Positions 51,170 to 64,000 of a DNA stretch of 64,000 nt are shown here, in pieces. The stretch comes from Lamellibrachia satsuma. Taxonomy: Eukaryota; Annelida; Polychaeta; Sabellida; Siboglinidae. Location of the stretch: positions 10,071,001 to 10,135,000 of the forward strand of contig BSQZ01000011.1 in assembly GCA_033239005.1 (NCBI GenBank), given 5' to 3'. The notes under the pieces are model-generated. The model did not search any database and was not told the origin of the DNA. It worked only from the letters and a program-made list of their open reading frames with translations. How positions within the stretch are numbered: the stretch's first letter is position 1; each line of letters begins with the position of its first letter. A program made the translations under genes and the position numbers.

Positions 51170-51376
51170 CTAATTCCAATTCAAACAGTCTCTACGACAC
51201 ACAGATCTCATTGTGAGGCAATGGATATCCTTTTGTTTGAATGTCATTCCCATGCAGACACGGCATCTTTCGTAAGTTTCATTACAATCATCGATACAGC
51301 GAAAGAGTTCTTCTATGGTTATCGGCTCCTTTGTAGCCAACGCGCCAAACAGAGACAAGACGATGAACAGTGGCAT
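51170..51376 (-). CDS. Small secreted cysteine-rich peptide, copy 4 (D4)
   Basis: 68 residues: leader MPLFIVLSLFGALA, acidic TKEPITIEEL segment, and seven cysteines at 27, 31, 38, 41, 53, 60 and 64 with the family spacing. The C-terminus is RRDCLNWN, as in copy 2. The mature region differs from copy 2 at many positions (for example FRCIDDCNETYERC versus IRCLDDCRETYNRR), while the leader is nearly identical. The acceptor-like tract tttatttgatatag ends at the ATG. Function unknown. Confidence 0.75.
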   Translation of the reverse strand: MPLFIVLSLFGALATKEPITIEELFRCIDDCNETYERCRVCMGMTFKQKDIHCLTMRSVCRRDCLNWN

Positions 51377-51965
<589 letters not shown>

Positions 51966-52763
51966 TAGGTATTTCGGAGAATGGGTGTACTAGGTCCAAG
52001 TATCCTTTGAAGAATTTAGGAGCTTGAACACTGACCCTGTGCACTGACAACGGATCATAAATGATATGTCTTACGTCCTCGTCGTGACTTGTGAAATGTT
52101 AATGTCTAACCTAAGTGGGCAAGAATGATGACGTCAACGATGTGTTGTAGGATGGAAACCCTCTTGATCAACGATCAACAGTCTCCGACATGTAATCGTG
52201 TCCGACATGATGCGTAGAGCGGACGGTAGGCAACCCAACTTCAACGAAGTCAGATTCGCCCTGAATGACGATCTGTGAAGGCTAACGGCGGACAGGGTTT
52301 CCGTCCGTATATGTACACCGAGGGTAAACAAAGGATTGGGAAAGTAACTTGCGGGCAGATGGCGTACATCTGAACTCCAAAGGTACGTTGCGCTACTTGA
52401 AAATACTAGATGCGCCGTGCGCAAATACGTGCACAAGTGAATGAAAATGAAGGAAATAATAAAATAAAGACGAGATATGTTGAGCGAGGATGTTGCTCGC
52501 AGAGCCGCCACTGCTCACAACCTCCTAGCTCCATAACTCGACTTGTTTCAGTCAGTATCCCTTAAACAGTTATGTTGTGTGTAAAAACTACCAATCCTAC
52601 CTTAATTCCGTTAGGGCTAGAAACGTTCAAAGCTGTCCAACTTCACAACTGTGCAATTCAACGTAATAAGTTATATTTGGAAAACACATATCCTACGACA
52701 GTTAATAACCCCCTTGAAATCTGAAGCCGATTAAAGTATAAGTCTATATTCCTAGAAAGACCC
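51966..52763. other. D4 flank and unassigned D4-specific sequence
   Basis: 51966-52160 matches D2 and D3 (cggagaatgggtg box at 51974). From about 52165 the sequence is specific to D4 up to the LINE fragment. The minus frame 52134-52511 has no domain. Confidence 0.4.
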
Positions 52764-54038
52764 TCTAGGTGTGATATATCAACACCGTTGACCACAACAT
52801 ATTGCTAAGTAAATTGCAATGCTATGGAGTAAGGGTTTAGCTCTGGAATGGATAAAATGTTATTTATCCAACCGTAGACAATATGTATGCTACAATAATA
52901 GTAACTCAGAATTCAAAGAAATCAAGTGTGTGGTCCCGCAAGGATCAATCTTTGGCTCATTACTGTTTATCTTGTACATAAATGACATGTGCGATGTTTC
53001 CAAACTACTTCATGTTATTATATTTGCAGATGATACTAACATTTTTTACTCGGCTAGTAATATTGATGATGTAACCAATGTAGTTAACAACGAACTAAAA
53101 CAACTAGGCCTATGGTTCAGAGCAAACAAATTATCGCTCAATGTGAATAAAACAAATTTTATAATGTTTAACAATAAAAAACAACCTAGAACAGATGTGC
53201 ATATAGTGTTGAATGTAACAAACATTGAGCAGGTAACAAATACAAAATTCCTAAAGCATAGCAGTTTTATATAAAAGTATGCATGTTCTTGATTGTCAAG
53301 CGTTACACATATTATATCAATCACTTGTTGAACAACATCTGTCATATTGCTGTGAGATATGGGGAAGTACGTATCAATCGAGACTCAAGAAGCTATTTCT
53401 GTTACAAAAAAAAACTATACGGATTATTTATAACCTTAATTACCATGATCATACATCTGTATTTTTCCACAGCTCAAACATACTTAAACTTCATGATTTA
53501 GTTACATACAAGACTATGATTATACTCTACAAAGCAAATAATCACTCTTTAAATGGTCGCGTTCAAGCATTCTTTAAACCAACTGAAACTATACACATGT
53601 ATGGTACCAGAAAAAGCAATATGTTTTATGTTAAAAAAAACAAACACCACCCTCAGACTATTGTCACTCAATGTCAAAGGTATAAATACGTGGAACAGCT
53701 TAGCAAATGATATAACTAAGCTACCAAGTTTAACACTATTTAAAAAAACATTCAAGTTGTCATTACTTACAGCATATTTATAAACTTTTAATTGAGAGTT
53801 ATATCAATTAGTTAATTTATAATTAGCTCAAACACCACTGTAATAAGTTTATAAGTGAATTGTGAAAGCTATTTTGTATTTAATGTTTTACTTATATTGC
53901 ATTTATTTAGTTTGAGAAGGACATAGCTCCTTATAAGTCGTATGACTTCAGCTATGTCCCTTCAGCAGCAGGAGCACACCATAGTATGCACCTGTATTAT
54001 GTTGTTGTTGTTGTTGAATAAACTTTCACTTCACTACA
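52764..54038 (+). mobile_element. Jockey-superfamily LINE, 5'-truncated, second family
   Basis: Starts inside RT motif A (codons for TVDHNILLSKL, about 52788-52820). It continues with LALEWIKCYLSNRRQYV, motif B VVPQGSIFGSLLFILYINDM (52931-52990), and motif C IIFADDTNIFY (53017-53050, intact FADD). KANKLSLNVNKTNF-like codons follow (about 53122). The frame changes at about 53260, and the C-terminal part runs to 53783 with CEIWGSTYQSRLKKLFLLQK and GINTWNSLANDI. The 3' end has (GTT)n and ttgaataaactttcacttcac. Absent from D2 and D3 at this position, so it inserted after the duplication or was lost there. Confidence 0.85.
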
Positions 54039-56235
<2,197 letters not shown>

Positions 56236-56455
56236 TGAGGTCGATTTATTACTTTACCGGTTGATTTATTACATTACTGGTCGATTATTACATTACCGGT
56301 CGATTTATTATATTACCGGTCGATTATTACATTACCGGTCGATTTATTAAATTACCTGTCGATTATTACATTACCGGTCGATTTATTACATTACCGGTCG
56401 ATTATTACATTATCGGTCCATTATTACATTACCGGTCGGTTATTACATTACTGGT
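56236..56455. repeat. Minisatellite, unit about 18-19 bp (cgatttattacattaccggt)
   Basis: About twelve copies alternating between forms with and without one extra T. The D3 counterpart (38326-38400) has about four. Confidence 0.92.
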
Positions 56456-57309
56456 TGTAACACGTGTTCTTGACCGGTTGTGCAGTGCGCGCTCCTGTCC
56501 TACATATTATAGACAAGCGCCATAAACTTGGCAACAACAAGATCCAGTAGTAGTACTGTTGAACAACATGTCGTTCCAATTAATGTAGCCCGAATATCCT
56601 ATCTCCCTTGGCTACGTCGGCATTACAAGTGGAGATTCGGGAAAATACAATAGCGTGCGGGCAGATGTAGTTGCATGGAAAACGACGTGCACTTCCACAA
56701 CGAATGTCAAACTGTGCTGCTCAATGCGTGCATATTGAAAGCACAACATAACGTGAAAGCTTAATCAATATAAATTGAGTATTACAACATGTTAATTTAC
56801 AATGATAATACCGTCGGAACTTACCTCGTAGGAAGCAGCTGACTTCGTCACTCACGACTGCCAGATGGCGCAGCTTCACGTAAAGTGCGACTTCTCTAAA
56901 ACAACGGTAGCCGCGTGATTATTGAAGAGTCATAAAGTGTCCTACCAAAACCTCTTAGAAAATCATGTCAAGACCAAGCAAATATTAAAATACATAGGGT
57001 CATATATACATTTCGGCTCTCGCGGCCGAAATAACTGTTGGCCCTAGAATTATCACAGCAAACCGTCAAACCAGTTGATTCAGGGTTTCGTTTTGAATTT
57101 ATTTCGGCTGTGAGTTATATAGGTGTTTGTCGGTGATACAACAAGGAGAAGACACGTGAAAGAAGGGATCTGGACACAAAACAAGAACAATCTGCCACAG
57201 CCATCAACCGAGACGAGTAGAACTGCAAACTTTTGCAGGTAACTTGGATGTGTTAGAGAGAACTGTATCATCATGAAAATGACCTATCCTGAAAATTGTT
57301 CAACAATTT
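56456..57309. other. D4 shared flank
   Basis: 56460-57070 matches 38395-39010, 29500-30130 and 9480-9800 (landmark cagctgacttcgtcactcac, 56837). 57080-57310 is D4-specific and unassigned. Confidence 0.5.
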
Positions 57310-58590
57310 GTGTCCAGTATTGTTTTCCAGTGGACCTTATCACGAACTTCCTGTTTACCAGCCAACGTTAGCTCAACGTTTATTTTTGCTTTTGTAAGTT
57401 CAGTTGTATCTGTATCATTGCAGTGCTTCTTTGTAGTTTGTATAGTCTTTTATATTTCCATAATGTTTATAAATCCTTCACCTAATTTGCCTCTGCGCCA
57501 TTTTTTTAATAGCCTCTTTTCACAAGTATATATTCCTGGACCGTTTCGATTTTTCAGAAATAAAACCAATATTTTAGGGGACCCCCGAATAGTCAGTGGT
57601 CATTATGAAACGTGTATACCTCCATTGTATCGTTTTTAAGTTTTAAATCTAATTCATGTACTTATCAACGATGGCCGACATTTCCTCCCTCTCAGCACTG
57701 TTAGTATGCACAAGAATAACTCCTCCCGAGCCACAACCCATGACCTTCCATCTATTTATACTACTTCTTCTATGTTTGCCCCTGGTAGACATGCTGTGAT
57801 GTCCTGTCAATTGTTTTTTGTGTACCATCTAATTGAATCTCCCACGAATACCCGAGCTTTTCGTTCTCATTGAACGCATTTCTCTTCTTCCCATATGTCC
57901 CTACCTCTGAGTAGCTCTTCTTTTGTTTCTTTTGCAATCCCTCTCCACTCACCCATTTACCATTCTTTTGCTGCACACTCTGCCTCTTTCCATCTTTCTT
58001 CTCATGATTCCGCTCATTTTGACTCCCAATCTTATCAACGGTCTCCCTGGTATATCTCTCCTTACATCCTTGCTGTCTGCTAATTGTGCCCTTGTACAAA
58101 GCGATTGTTAGGCCTCATCTGGAATACTGTATACAAGCATGGATGCCACGTCGTAAGGACATATATAAGCTAGAAAGAATACAAAATATACTGTGGTTTG
58201 ACAACACTATAGACCAGGAGACCAAAAGAGGATACCAAATATAAATGTTTAAACTATTGAACGGTCATGAGGATATTGATAGGAATATGTTCTTCAAACT
58301 TAAAGAAGGCAGTAGAACCAGAGGACGCAAAGCTGCATTAATTAAGGAACAGTGTAGGTTGGACATGAGAAAGTACTCATTCTTATATAGGGCGCTAAAT
58401 GAATGGAACAAACTGTCAAATGATTGTGTTAATGCTAGTAATTTGAATATGTTTAAATGTTTATGTTACGTTTAAGAAATAAAATTTACAGATATCAGAA
58501 ATAGGCGGATGAAAGAAATTGTTGGACTCTCGATAAGCCAATGGCTTCCTTGTCCACTTGCCACCTGGAACTTGTTAAATCTTGTCTTCT
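57310..58590 (+). mobile_element. CR1-like LINE with inverted 5' part (twin-priming structure)
   Basis: The left part reads on the minus strand. Next to the junction it holds a Lys/Arg-rich frame (58099-57770) that includes codons for VGDSI (esterase block I) and CLPGANIEEV (about 57850-57750), the SGNH-esterase region of CR1 ORF1. Farther out (57600-57310) it matches the RT-linker region of 42600-42870. The right part (58087-58590) reads on the plus strand: [20 protein letters not shown], then MFKLLNGHEDIDRNMFFKLK, GRKAALIKEQCRLDMRKYS, and the 3' tail gactctcgataagccaatgg (58530) ending ttaaatcttg. The arrangement, inverted 5' segment followed by the 3' segment, is that of LINE twin priming. 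Confidence 0.75.
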
Positions 58591-61015
58591 TGACTAGCGG
58601 ACCACCAAGAAAATGGCTGCTCGTTGATTACGTTACACCAGGCCAGACGATATTTATCCCCATCCTACAATAACGTTGTGTAACATTTTGATAATTAATA
58701 CATTTTTAGAATTACTGCATGTGAATTAAAATAACATATTTCATTTATATAAAATAAAAGAAACGTGCAGGCAATATTTGTTTTGTTGTTCATGTTTCTC
58801 ATATGGTCATCCATAAGTTAACAAAAGTTAATCGTTAACCTAACTAGTTAACTTCGCAAATTAATTAAACTTAACTAGTTATTTGTAAAAATACACGGTA
58901 ATTAACTGAATAAAAACACAACGTTTAACTTAACTTAATTAGTCAATCTCGTAGACTAATCGCCCCGTGCCTGCTAATGACATTCAAACATTGTTCCAAT
59001 GACCGTTACAAGACACCTCGGCGTTCAGCACCTTTGTTCCGGGCGCAATAAAATTAACTATTGTTCAAAGATTGCGTGGGGAACAAAATCATGAACAGAC
59101 GTCAAGGAAATAAAATATGTAGACTATTTATAGCAAGTAACAGTATCTGTCCGGAAATCAAACTATTTACCATACTTGTTGCCACTGCAGCATGGACGAT
59201 ATATTTAGACTACCTTTGTCCCAGGGTGATTTAGTCAAGAGTGGCACCACTCGATCGTATCGCTATTCTGGTTGTTGCCTCGCACGTTGAGGGTTCCATA
59301 ATACGCAACAAACAAGTAGTCATCTTATGCAGGGAATGTATCTCGTGTGATTGGAATGTCCCATGTGCACAAGTCAAGACTCACAAAGTCCAGATGCCTG
59401 TTTCAACGACTCTGCGACTTCGCATGTCGAGGGTTCCATAACACGTATCAAACAAGTAGTCATCTTATGAAGGGAATGTATCACGTGTGATTTGAATGTC
59501 CCATGTATAGTCCAGATGCGTGTTTCAACGACTCTGCAACTTGTGTTTATGTTTATTTAACGCAGTCGTTTTAATTCATCAAAATAACTATATGACCGTC
59601 CGCAAAAGTAATTGATTGGATATTTTGGATTCCAGTTTATCCGATTATCGAAAGGACAGTGTTCAAGAACAGTATCGGGATGTTAGTGACAGAACAAGAG
59701 ACAATGCTGAAGGTCTGGGAAAGCTACTTCAATGAGCTACTGAACCCGGGGTATTAACAGGGATCTGGACTTACCGAAATATGTAGAGGAGAAAGATATT
59801 GTAGATAGAAAGTTGGATACCTGGTTGAAACGGGTGACGAAGAGGAAGGCACCCGATAATAGCAGTGGGGGAGATTGGAGTCAACTGGACAAAGAGGCTG
59901 TTAAATATATGTATGCGTCATGATAAGGTTCCGACAGAGTAGCGGACAGGGTTAACTCTTCCAATAGGGAAACGAAAGGGAGACGTGGAAGACCAAGGGA
60001 AATACCGAAGCATCGCACGATAAATCATTTTACAATCTACTAGACACGATTCTGGATTGGAGGATACAAGAGAGTGGAGCAGGAATTAGACGAAAAACAA
60101 CTTTGATTTAGAAACGTTCAGATGGAATGTTTGCACTACGATAACTCGTAGAAAAGAGGCTGGAGATACAAAGGAAGTGGCGCTGGGATTTGTGGAGAAG
60201 ACGTCTACACGTCCCGCAAGAAAATGTTATAGCAACGGTAACCTGAATGAGATTCCCTGAAAAGCATAAGCCATGATGCAAAGGGATGAGTATTGAGATT
60301 TTTGTGATTGAGACTTTCAGGTTAACTTCAGTTTCAGGCAAGGAAGTGCACTTAGTTCTTTTCTGTATATCATGGTGATTGAACTACTCGGCAGGAAGAC
60401 CAGCACGAAGATCTACAGACGACCTGGCCATTGCAGTAGCGAGCGAACAGGAATTACAAGCGCTGCAGGAGTAGGAACGTTCAAGAAAAAATGGACAGAG
60501 GGGGAGCCTAGAGAAGTGATGTGTGTTCGGCCGAGAGAAGGGGGGGAGAGGGAGAGGGAGAGAAAGAGGCGGGGAGGGAGAGAGAGAGAGGGGGAGGAAG
60601 AGGGAGGAGTGAAACACCACATTGGAGGTGATCAAGCATTGGGTGGCTTTATTTTATCCTTGGCGGAATGGTCAGAAGACGGGCGTTCTGTGCGGCGGAG
60701 GACACAAGTGGGTGCGAAAGTATGGATGAAGGTAGAGTATGTGCGAACAACAGGGTATAGAGAATTACAGGAGCAAATGTGGATAGAAGAAGGATGAACG
60801 ACCCGAGGGAAAGGGTTGGGATGCGATTCAGCTTAACGGGAAGGATAGTAAGAAACCAGAAACGGTGAAACAAGAACTGGGTAAGACCACAATTAAAATG
60901 GGAAGAATGCGTTAAGAGGAAGGTGAAATATGTGGACGAGGATGAAAAGTGGAGAGAAAAGGCGGCCGATATGGACCAGAGGAAAAGGATAGCAGCCGAA
61001 GCAGTGTAGCTGCAC
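58591..61015 (+). pseudogene. Highly degenerate LINE, copy in D4
   Basis: Matches 24955-27290, and keeps the 3' end without the minisatellite. A noncoding first half is followed by RT-like blocks: ETMLKVWESYFNELLN-like codons (about 59700), KYRSIAR (about 60000), motif C TDDLAIAVASEQELQALQE (60416-60472; Thr before the Asp pair), and post-RT WSEDGRSVRRRTQVGAKVWM (60667-60730). A GA-rich tract (60535-60605) interrupts it. A segment of about 145 bases is tandemly duplicated at 59275-59550 relative to D2. The 3' portion 60771-61015 shows the single-copy source of the D2 minisatellite. Confidence 0.65.
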
Positions 61016-61246
61016 AACTAGTCGGCGTCACCCCTTTAACGGGAACTACGAGGAAGAACATCCATTTAATGACGTACATTTAATGGCATAAAATCTGAAG
61101 CTTGACAATTTAAGACATAAAGGACCTTCCTAATGAACAAGCTCGTGTGTGTGTGTGTGTGTGTGTGTGCGTGTGCGTGTGCGTGTGCGTGTGCGTGCGT
61201 GTGTGTGTGTGTAAGTGGACCCACGCATAACGGTCACTGTCTGCGT
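61016..61246. repeat. Short spacer and (TG)n/(GTGC)n microsatellite
   Basis: Unassigned spacer to 61144, then TG and GTGC repeats to 61212. It lies immediately 3' of the candidate exon on the minus strand. Confidence 0.8.
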
Positions 61247-61582
61247 TCACCACACGTCGTCACCGTGGGCGTACATGAACAGTAACTTCAGCGCTGGAAT
61301 GCTGGTCGTCGCCTCCGGTGGCACTTTGCCTCGGGACGCCTTGTCGGGCAGATTGGAGCTAAACGTGACGTTCCCTGCGCGGACCGTAGACGGCGCCCGG
61401 TAGGCCGGCAGTGGCTGGGCGACGTCGGCGTAGGCGTTGGAGCCGACGACCACCGCCAGTCCCTCGTCGGCGTCGTCCTCGTCGCTCAGGATCTCCTGCA
61501 TCGTGTCCTCGTCAAACAGCGCCCCCATCGTCCAATCCCAGGTGCTCTTCCCGTCTCGCACCGGTCCGCGGCGGCGCGTCTT
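61247..61582 (-). CDS. Candidate last coding exon of a membrane protein
   Basis: GC-rich, CpG-rich open frame unlike the surrounding repeats. A strong acceptor-like tract (ctgatctgtccccag) ends at 61583. The exon then reads KTRRRGPVRDGKSTWDWTMG, an acidic stretch EILSDEDDADEG, and 111 codons to a stop at 61247-61249. Joined in phase 0 to the exon at 62655-62840, the basic KTRRRG follows directly after a hydrophobic segment, as expected for the cytoplasmic side of a transmembrane helix. No family is recognised. It could be the C-terminal tail of a single-pass or multi-pass membrane protein. The gene model is an inference. Confidence 0.45.
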   Translation of the reverse strand, partial: KTRRRGPVRDGKSTWDWTMGALFDEDTMQEILSDEDDADEGLAVVVGSNAYADVAQPLPAYRAPSTVRAGNVTFSSNLPDKASRGKVPPEATTSIPALKLLFMYAHGDDVW

Positions 61583-62218
61583 CTGGGGACAGATCAGTAC
61601 TTTACTTCCGGGTTAATACCGTGCGAATGCATTGCCCGTGATTTTGACACGGTGAAGTTTGTAAAAGGGTGTTACTTAAATCGCAATGATAGTGCAGCTT
61701 TTTTGCTTGTTAGATATGTTTAGGAGTGGTTTGGTATACAACTTGACAGTTTTCTTCAAATAAATCTCTGGCATATGTAAGGAAGACATTTGGACATGGC
61801 CTCCCTTGGCGGTTTTTTTGTTTTCGTATATAACCTGTGGCGCCTCTACATGGCAGCATGGTAAACCAATGAGTGATTAAGCTTATTTGAGGACGGCAAC
61901 ACTTATGGCTGGACCCAGATAAAAACTTTTTAGTGGTTGGCTGGCAGCAAATGGTGTTGTCAGTGACGGAAGGATCCCTGATGTCAGTAACGGGAGGATC
62001 CCTGGTGTCAGTGACGGAAGGATCCCCGGTGTACGAATACAGAATCCGGGTAGTTCGGTCGACAAATGACGAAGAGCATCTGCCATGTCGATTTTCTCAC
62101 GATAAATATAGGATCTGACGAAAACGATACGTAAGGTCGGCGACAAGGCAAACATCAGTGTACGACAACGAGTCGTAACTTTGTGCACACTGTGTTATTG
62201 CCAGACTGAACTTTAGCA
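61583..62218 (-). other. Candidate intron, left part
   Basis: Between the two candidate exons. Contains about three direct repeats of a 24-bp unit (gtcagtgacggaaggatccc, 61968-62030). No gene seen. Confidence 0.4.
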
Positions 62219-62624
62219 TTGTTTTCGATGGGACACACAGCAAAGATGTGCAACCTGGACTGGACACTGAAGTCTGAACGACCTGGAGAGGAGCGGTTAA
62301 AGAAGGGAACGGATGCGCTCAGAGTGAAGGGTAGAAGGAGAAGAGGAAGACCGCAAAGTTCTGAGATGGGAGGACTGTGTGAAGATATATTTGGTGGGAG
62401 TATTAGAGTAGTGGGAAGCGATAGCGGGGGGTGAGGGAGTGGAGACGGGTGGTGCAGACAGTGGGAACCATGACAGAAGGGGACAAAATATCGGCGACAA
62501 ATAGCGATGTCAGTCTCATCCCAAGGATAAACAGGAGAACAACAACAACAACAACAACAGCAACAACAGCAACAACAACAACAACAGCAACAACAACAAC
62601 AACAACAATAACAACAACAACAAC
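62219..62624 (+). mobile_element. LINE 3' fragment with (AAC)n tail, inside the candidate intron
   Basis: The frame 62219-62434 reads WTLKSERPGEERLKKGTDAL, then VKGRRRRGRP. After a frame change, LRWEDCVKIYLVG (about 62357-62400) follows, then REWRRVVQTVG (about 62434-62465). This is a common LINE ORF2 C-terminal pattern. It ends in an AAC tail with AGC variants (62541-62624). Oriented opposite to the candidate host gene. Confidence 0.65.
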
Positions 62625-62654
62625 CTGCCAATAGCTTGACAATCGGTCCGCTAC

Positions 62655-62840
62655 CAGGTAGACCGTCGCGAACTCCAGCCATATGACGAAGATCCAGGCC
62701 GGGTCGACGGCGAAGCGGCCGACCGTGCGGAAGAAGTCGAGGTGTTCGGTCGAGTTTATCCCGTCAGCGTCGAGGCCGTCGTTCTGGACCAGCAGGAAGT
62801 CGGACACCGATCGCCAGACGTCTCCCCCGTCCGAATACAT
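62655..62840 (-). CDS. Candidate upstream exon with transmembrane segment
   Basis: 62 codons from an ATG at 62840 (MYSDGGDVWRSVSDFLLVQN), an NST glycosylation-type sequon at residues 29-31, then the hydrophobic segment AWIFVIWLEFATVYL (residues 48-62) ending at a GT donor (ctg|gtagcg at 62655/62654), phase 0. The frame is open upstream for 15 more codons (SNERPVRKTSTNRKRPKR), so an earlier start or an upstream exon is possible. Base composition is GC- and CpG-rich, as in 61247-61582 and unlike the mobile elements. No family recognised. Confidence 0.45.
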
Positions 62841-62982
62841 TCGCTTCGGTCGCTTGCGGTTTGTTGACGTCTTGCGTACCGGGCGTTCGTTGCTACGTCA
62901 CGCGCGCGCCGTGATGAAGTACACACACACGTCATACGCCACATCTCGTCACGTGGTCACTCGCAATTCGTGAATCATTCCT
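62841..62982 (-). other. GC-rich sequence upstream of the candidate exon
   Basis: High CpG content (for example cacgcgcgcgccgtgatg at 62898). It could be a CpG-rich promoter-proximal region or upstream coding sequence. No TATA-like element was identified. Confidence 0.3.
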
Positions 62983-63795
62983 TCATTCATTCGTCCCTTG
63001 ACCGGGCCGACCGTGGAGGCTTCCACAGAGATCTTTCTCCATCTGGGACGGATGTGAGCAGCATCGCATAATTCCTGTGGCTCTAAACCCGTCTACTCTC
63101 GAGTGTTGTCCATGTACATTTGTTGTGGCCTTCCTCATTTTCTGCCGCCTTTGATCGTTTCTTGTAGTATTTGTTTGGCAAGTGTGTTGTGTGGTTGTAT
63201 GACCGAACCATTGGAGATTCGGCGTTGTACTATGGCCAAAAGCGGTTCTCGTGGTCCTGCGGCTTCGGTGATAGCTTGCATTACTGATATATTTATTATG
63301 TGGTCTCTGTAAGACATTCCTTCTGCAAAATGTCATCTCAAACGCGGCTATTCTTCTTTCGAACTCGACTGTCAGGGTCCAGCTTCCGCATCCGTATGTC
63401 AGCACTGACACAACCAGTATTTTATAGAGTCGTATCTTTGTTGTCGTTTTGATGTTGTTGTTGCACCATATCTTCTTGAGGTTTGCTATCGCTGATGTCG
63501 CCAAGTTAACCGTGTGCGTATTTCCTCTGTGGAGTCGCCGCAGAGGAGATGGTCGACCCGAGGTACTTGAATGATTTTACTTCTTCGAGGCGTTCTCCAT
63601 TCATTACTATAATACTTCTTGGCGCTATTCTGCTGTTGACCGTGATCTTGCTCTTCTCTGCACTTATTTCCATTCCGTAAGCACGCGCTCTCCTTTAAAG
63701 CGTTGTTGTAAGTTCTTGTAGCTCCTCCTCTGTTCCAGCAACTAGGTCAATGTCATCTGCGAATCGGAGGTTGTTGATCTCTTTCGTGAATGCGA
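62983..63795 (-). pseudogene. RTE-like LINE: RT motif C to C-terminus
   Basis: The minus strand from 63790 reads INNLRFADDIDLVAGTEEEL (intact FADD, about 63777-63718), YGMEISAEKSKITV (about 63678), FKYLGSTIS (about 63565), ATSAIANLKKIWCNNN (63501-63454), LTYGCGSWTLT (about 63400), MSYRDHIINISVMQAITEAA (63317-63258), RISNGSVIQPHNTLAKQILQ (about 63225-63160) and a GRK-rich box. It is the same clade as the 44.6-47.95 kb RTE element but a different family. There are frameshifts near 63690, 63545 and 63350. Confidence 0.82.
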
Positions 63796-64000
63796 TGTAA
63801 ATAATGAAATAAAAGCTTCAGGAGCTGACAAATTACCAACCAAACTCTTTAAGGACGTAAGGGATGAGGCAGTGTTAACAGCTATCTGTAGGAAAATATG
63901 GAAGACATATGAATGACCTGCGGTTGAACAATGCTATGGAAAAAATCAGTCTATAGGATAAACCATGTTGTACTTCCTCGTGGTTCCCTTTATAAAGGGG
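63796..64000 (+). pseudogene. Inverted RTE-like LINE piece, cut by the window edge
   Basis: The plus strand reads NNEIKASGADKLPTKLFKDV (about 63801-63860), then DEAVLTAICRKIWKTYE (63866-63916), the RT-linker block that precedes RT in RTE elements (compare 46470-46580). It stands head to head with the minus-strand piece at 62983-63795, as in a 5' inversion. The stretch after 63920 is unassigned. Confidence 0.65.

Noticed and set aside
57310..57639. Plus-strand 109-codon hydrophobic frame suggesting a membrane protein
   Set aside because: It is antisense to a CR1 RT-linker segment that matches 42600-42870.
62155..62840. Minus-strand frame with a poly-Cys/Val run
   Set aside because: The run is the complement of the AAC tail of a LINE; only the part 62655-62840 is retained as a candidate exon.

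Overview
The window looks like animal (metazoan, eukaryotic) genomic DNA: AT-rich, packed with very long TG/TA/TATG microsatellites, several clades of non-LTR retrotransposon (RTE-like, CR1/L2-like, jockey-superfamily), Ty3/gypsy fragments, pogo/Tigger-type PHD-finger remnants and one tRNA-derived SINE whose central domain resembles the V-SINE type. That SINE and the mix of LINEs suggest a mollusc or another lophotrochozoan; this is inference and the species is not determined. No operons, rRNA, tRNA genes or CRISPR arrays are visible.

The organising feature is a tandem segmental duplication. Four related blocks can be followed by shared landmarks: D1 about 1.0-10.3 kb, D2 about 10.4-32.3 kb, D3 about 32.3-43.6 kb and D4 about 43.7-58.6 kb. 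Each block starts with a decayed Ty3/gypsy fragment. Each then carries, on the minus strand, one intact copy of a small gene for a secreted cysteine-rich peptide (starts at 6304, 22017, 35048 and 51376). D2 and D3 also hold a decayed relic of the same gene (12816-12920 and 33321-33416). Shared noncoding flanks follow each gene. The blocks differ by later insertions, and the paralogous blocks often show the empty site.

The peptide family is the most interesting content. Its members are 68-79 residues long, with a short hydrophobic leader, an acidic start to the mature region and the pattern C-x3-C-x6-C-x2-C-x11-C-x6-C-x3-C. One copy lacks the third cysteine. A splice-acceptor-like tract ends exactly at the ATG in all four copies and is lost in both relics. 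The function is unknown.

Region by region: 1-965 CR1 remnant; 1.0-4.25 kb gypsy A, then a jockey-like LINE ending in a roughly 380-bp TG tract; 5.7-9.9 kb D1 gene and flanks; 10.4-12.6 kb gypsy B with a graded hexamer array; 12.8-15.2 kb gene relic, truncated LINE copies and TATG repeats; 15.8-19.25 kb nearly complete jockey-superfamily LINE; 19.4-24.9 kb D2 gene and flanks; 25-28.4 kb degenerate LINE with an 11-copy minisatellite; 28.4-32.3 kb flanks with a PHD-finger remnant; 32.3-43.6 kb D3; 43.7-50.5 kb gypsy D, an RTE element with an 11-bp target duplication, and three tandem units of about 870 bp; 50.6-58.6 kb D4 gene, a LINE insertion and a CR1 with 5' inversion; 58.6-61 kb second copy of the degenerate LINE; 61.2-62.9 kb two GC-rich minus-strand candidate exons of an ordinary host gene; 63-64 kb an RTE-like LINE with an inverted 5' part.
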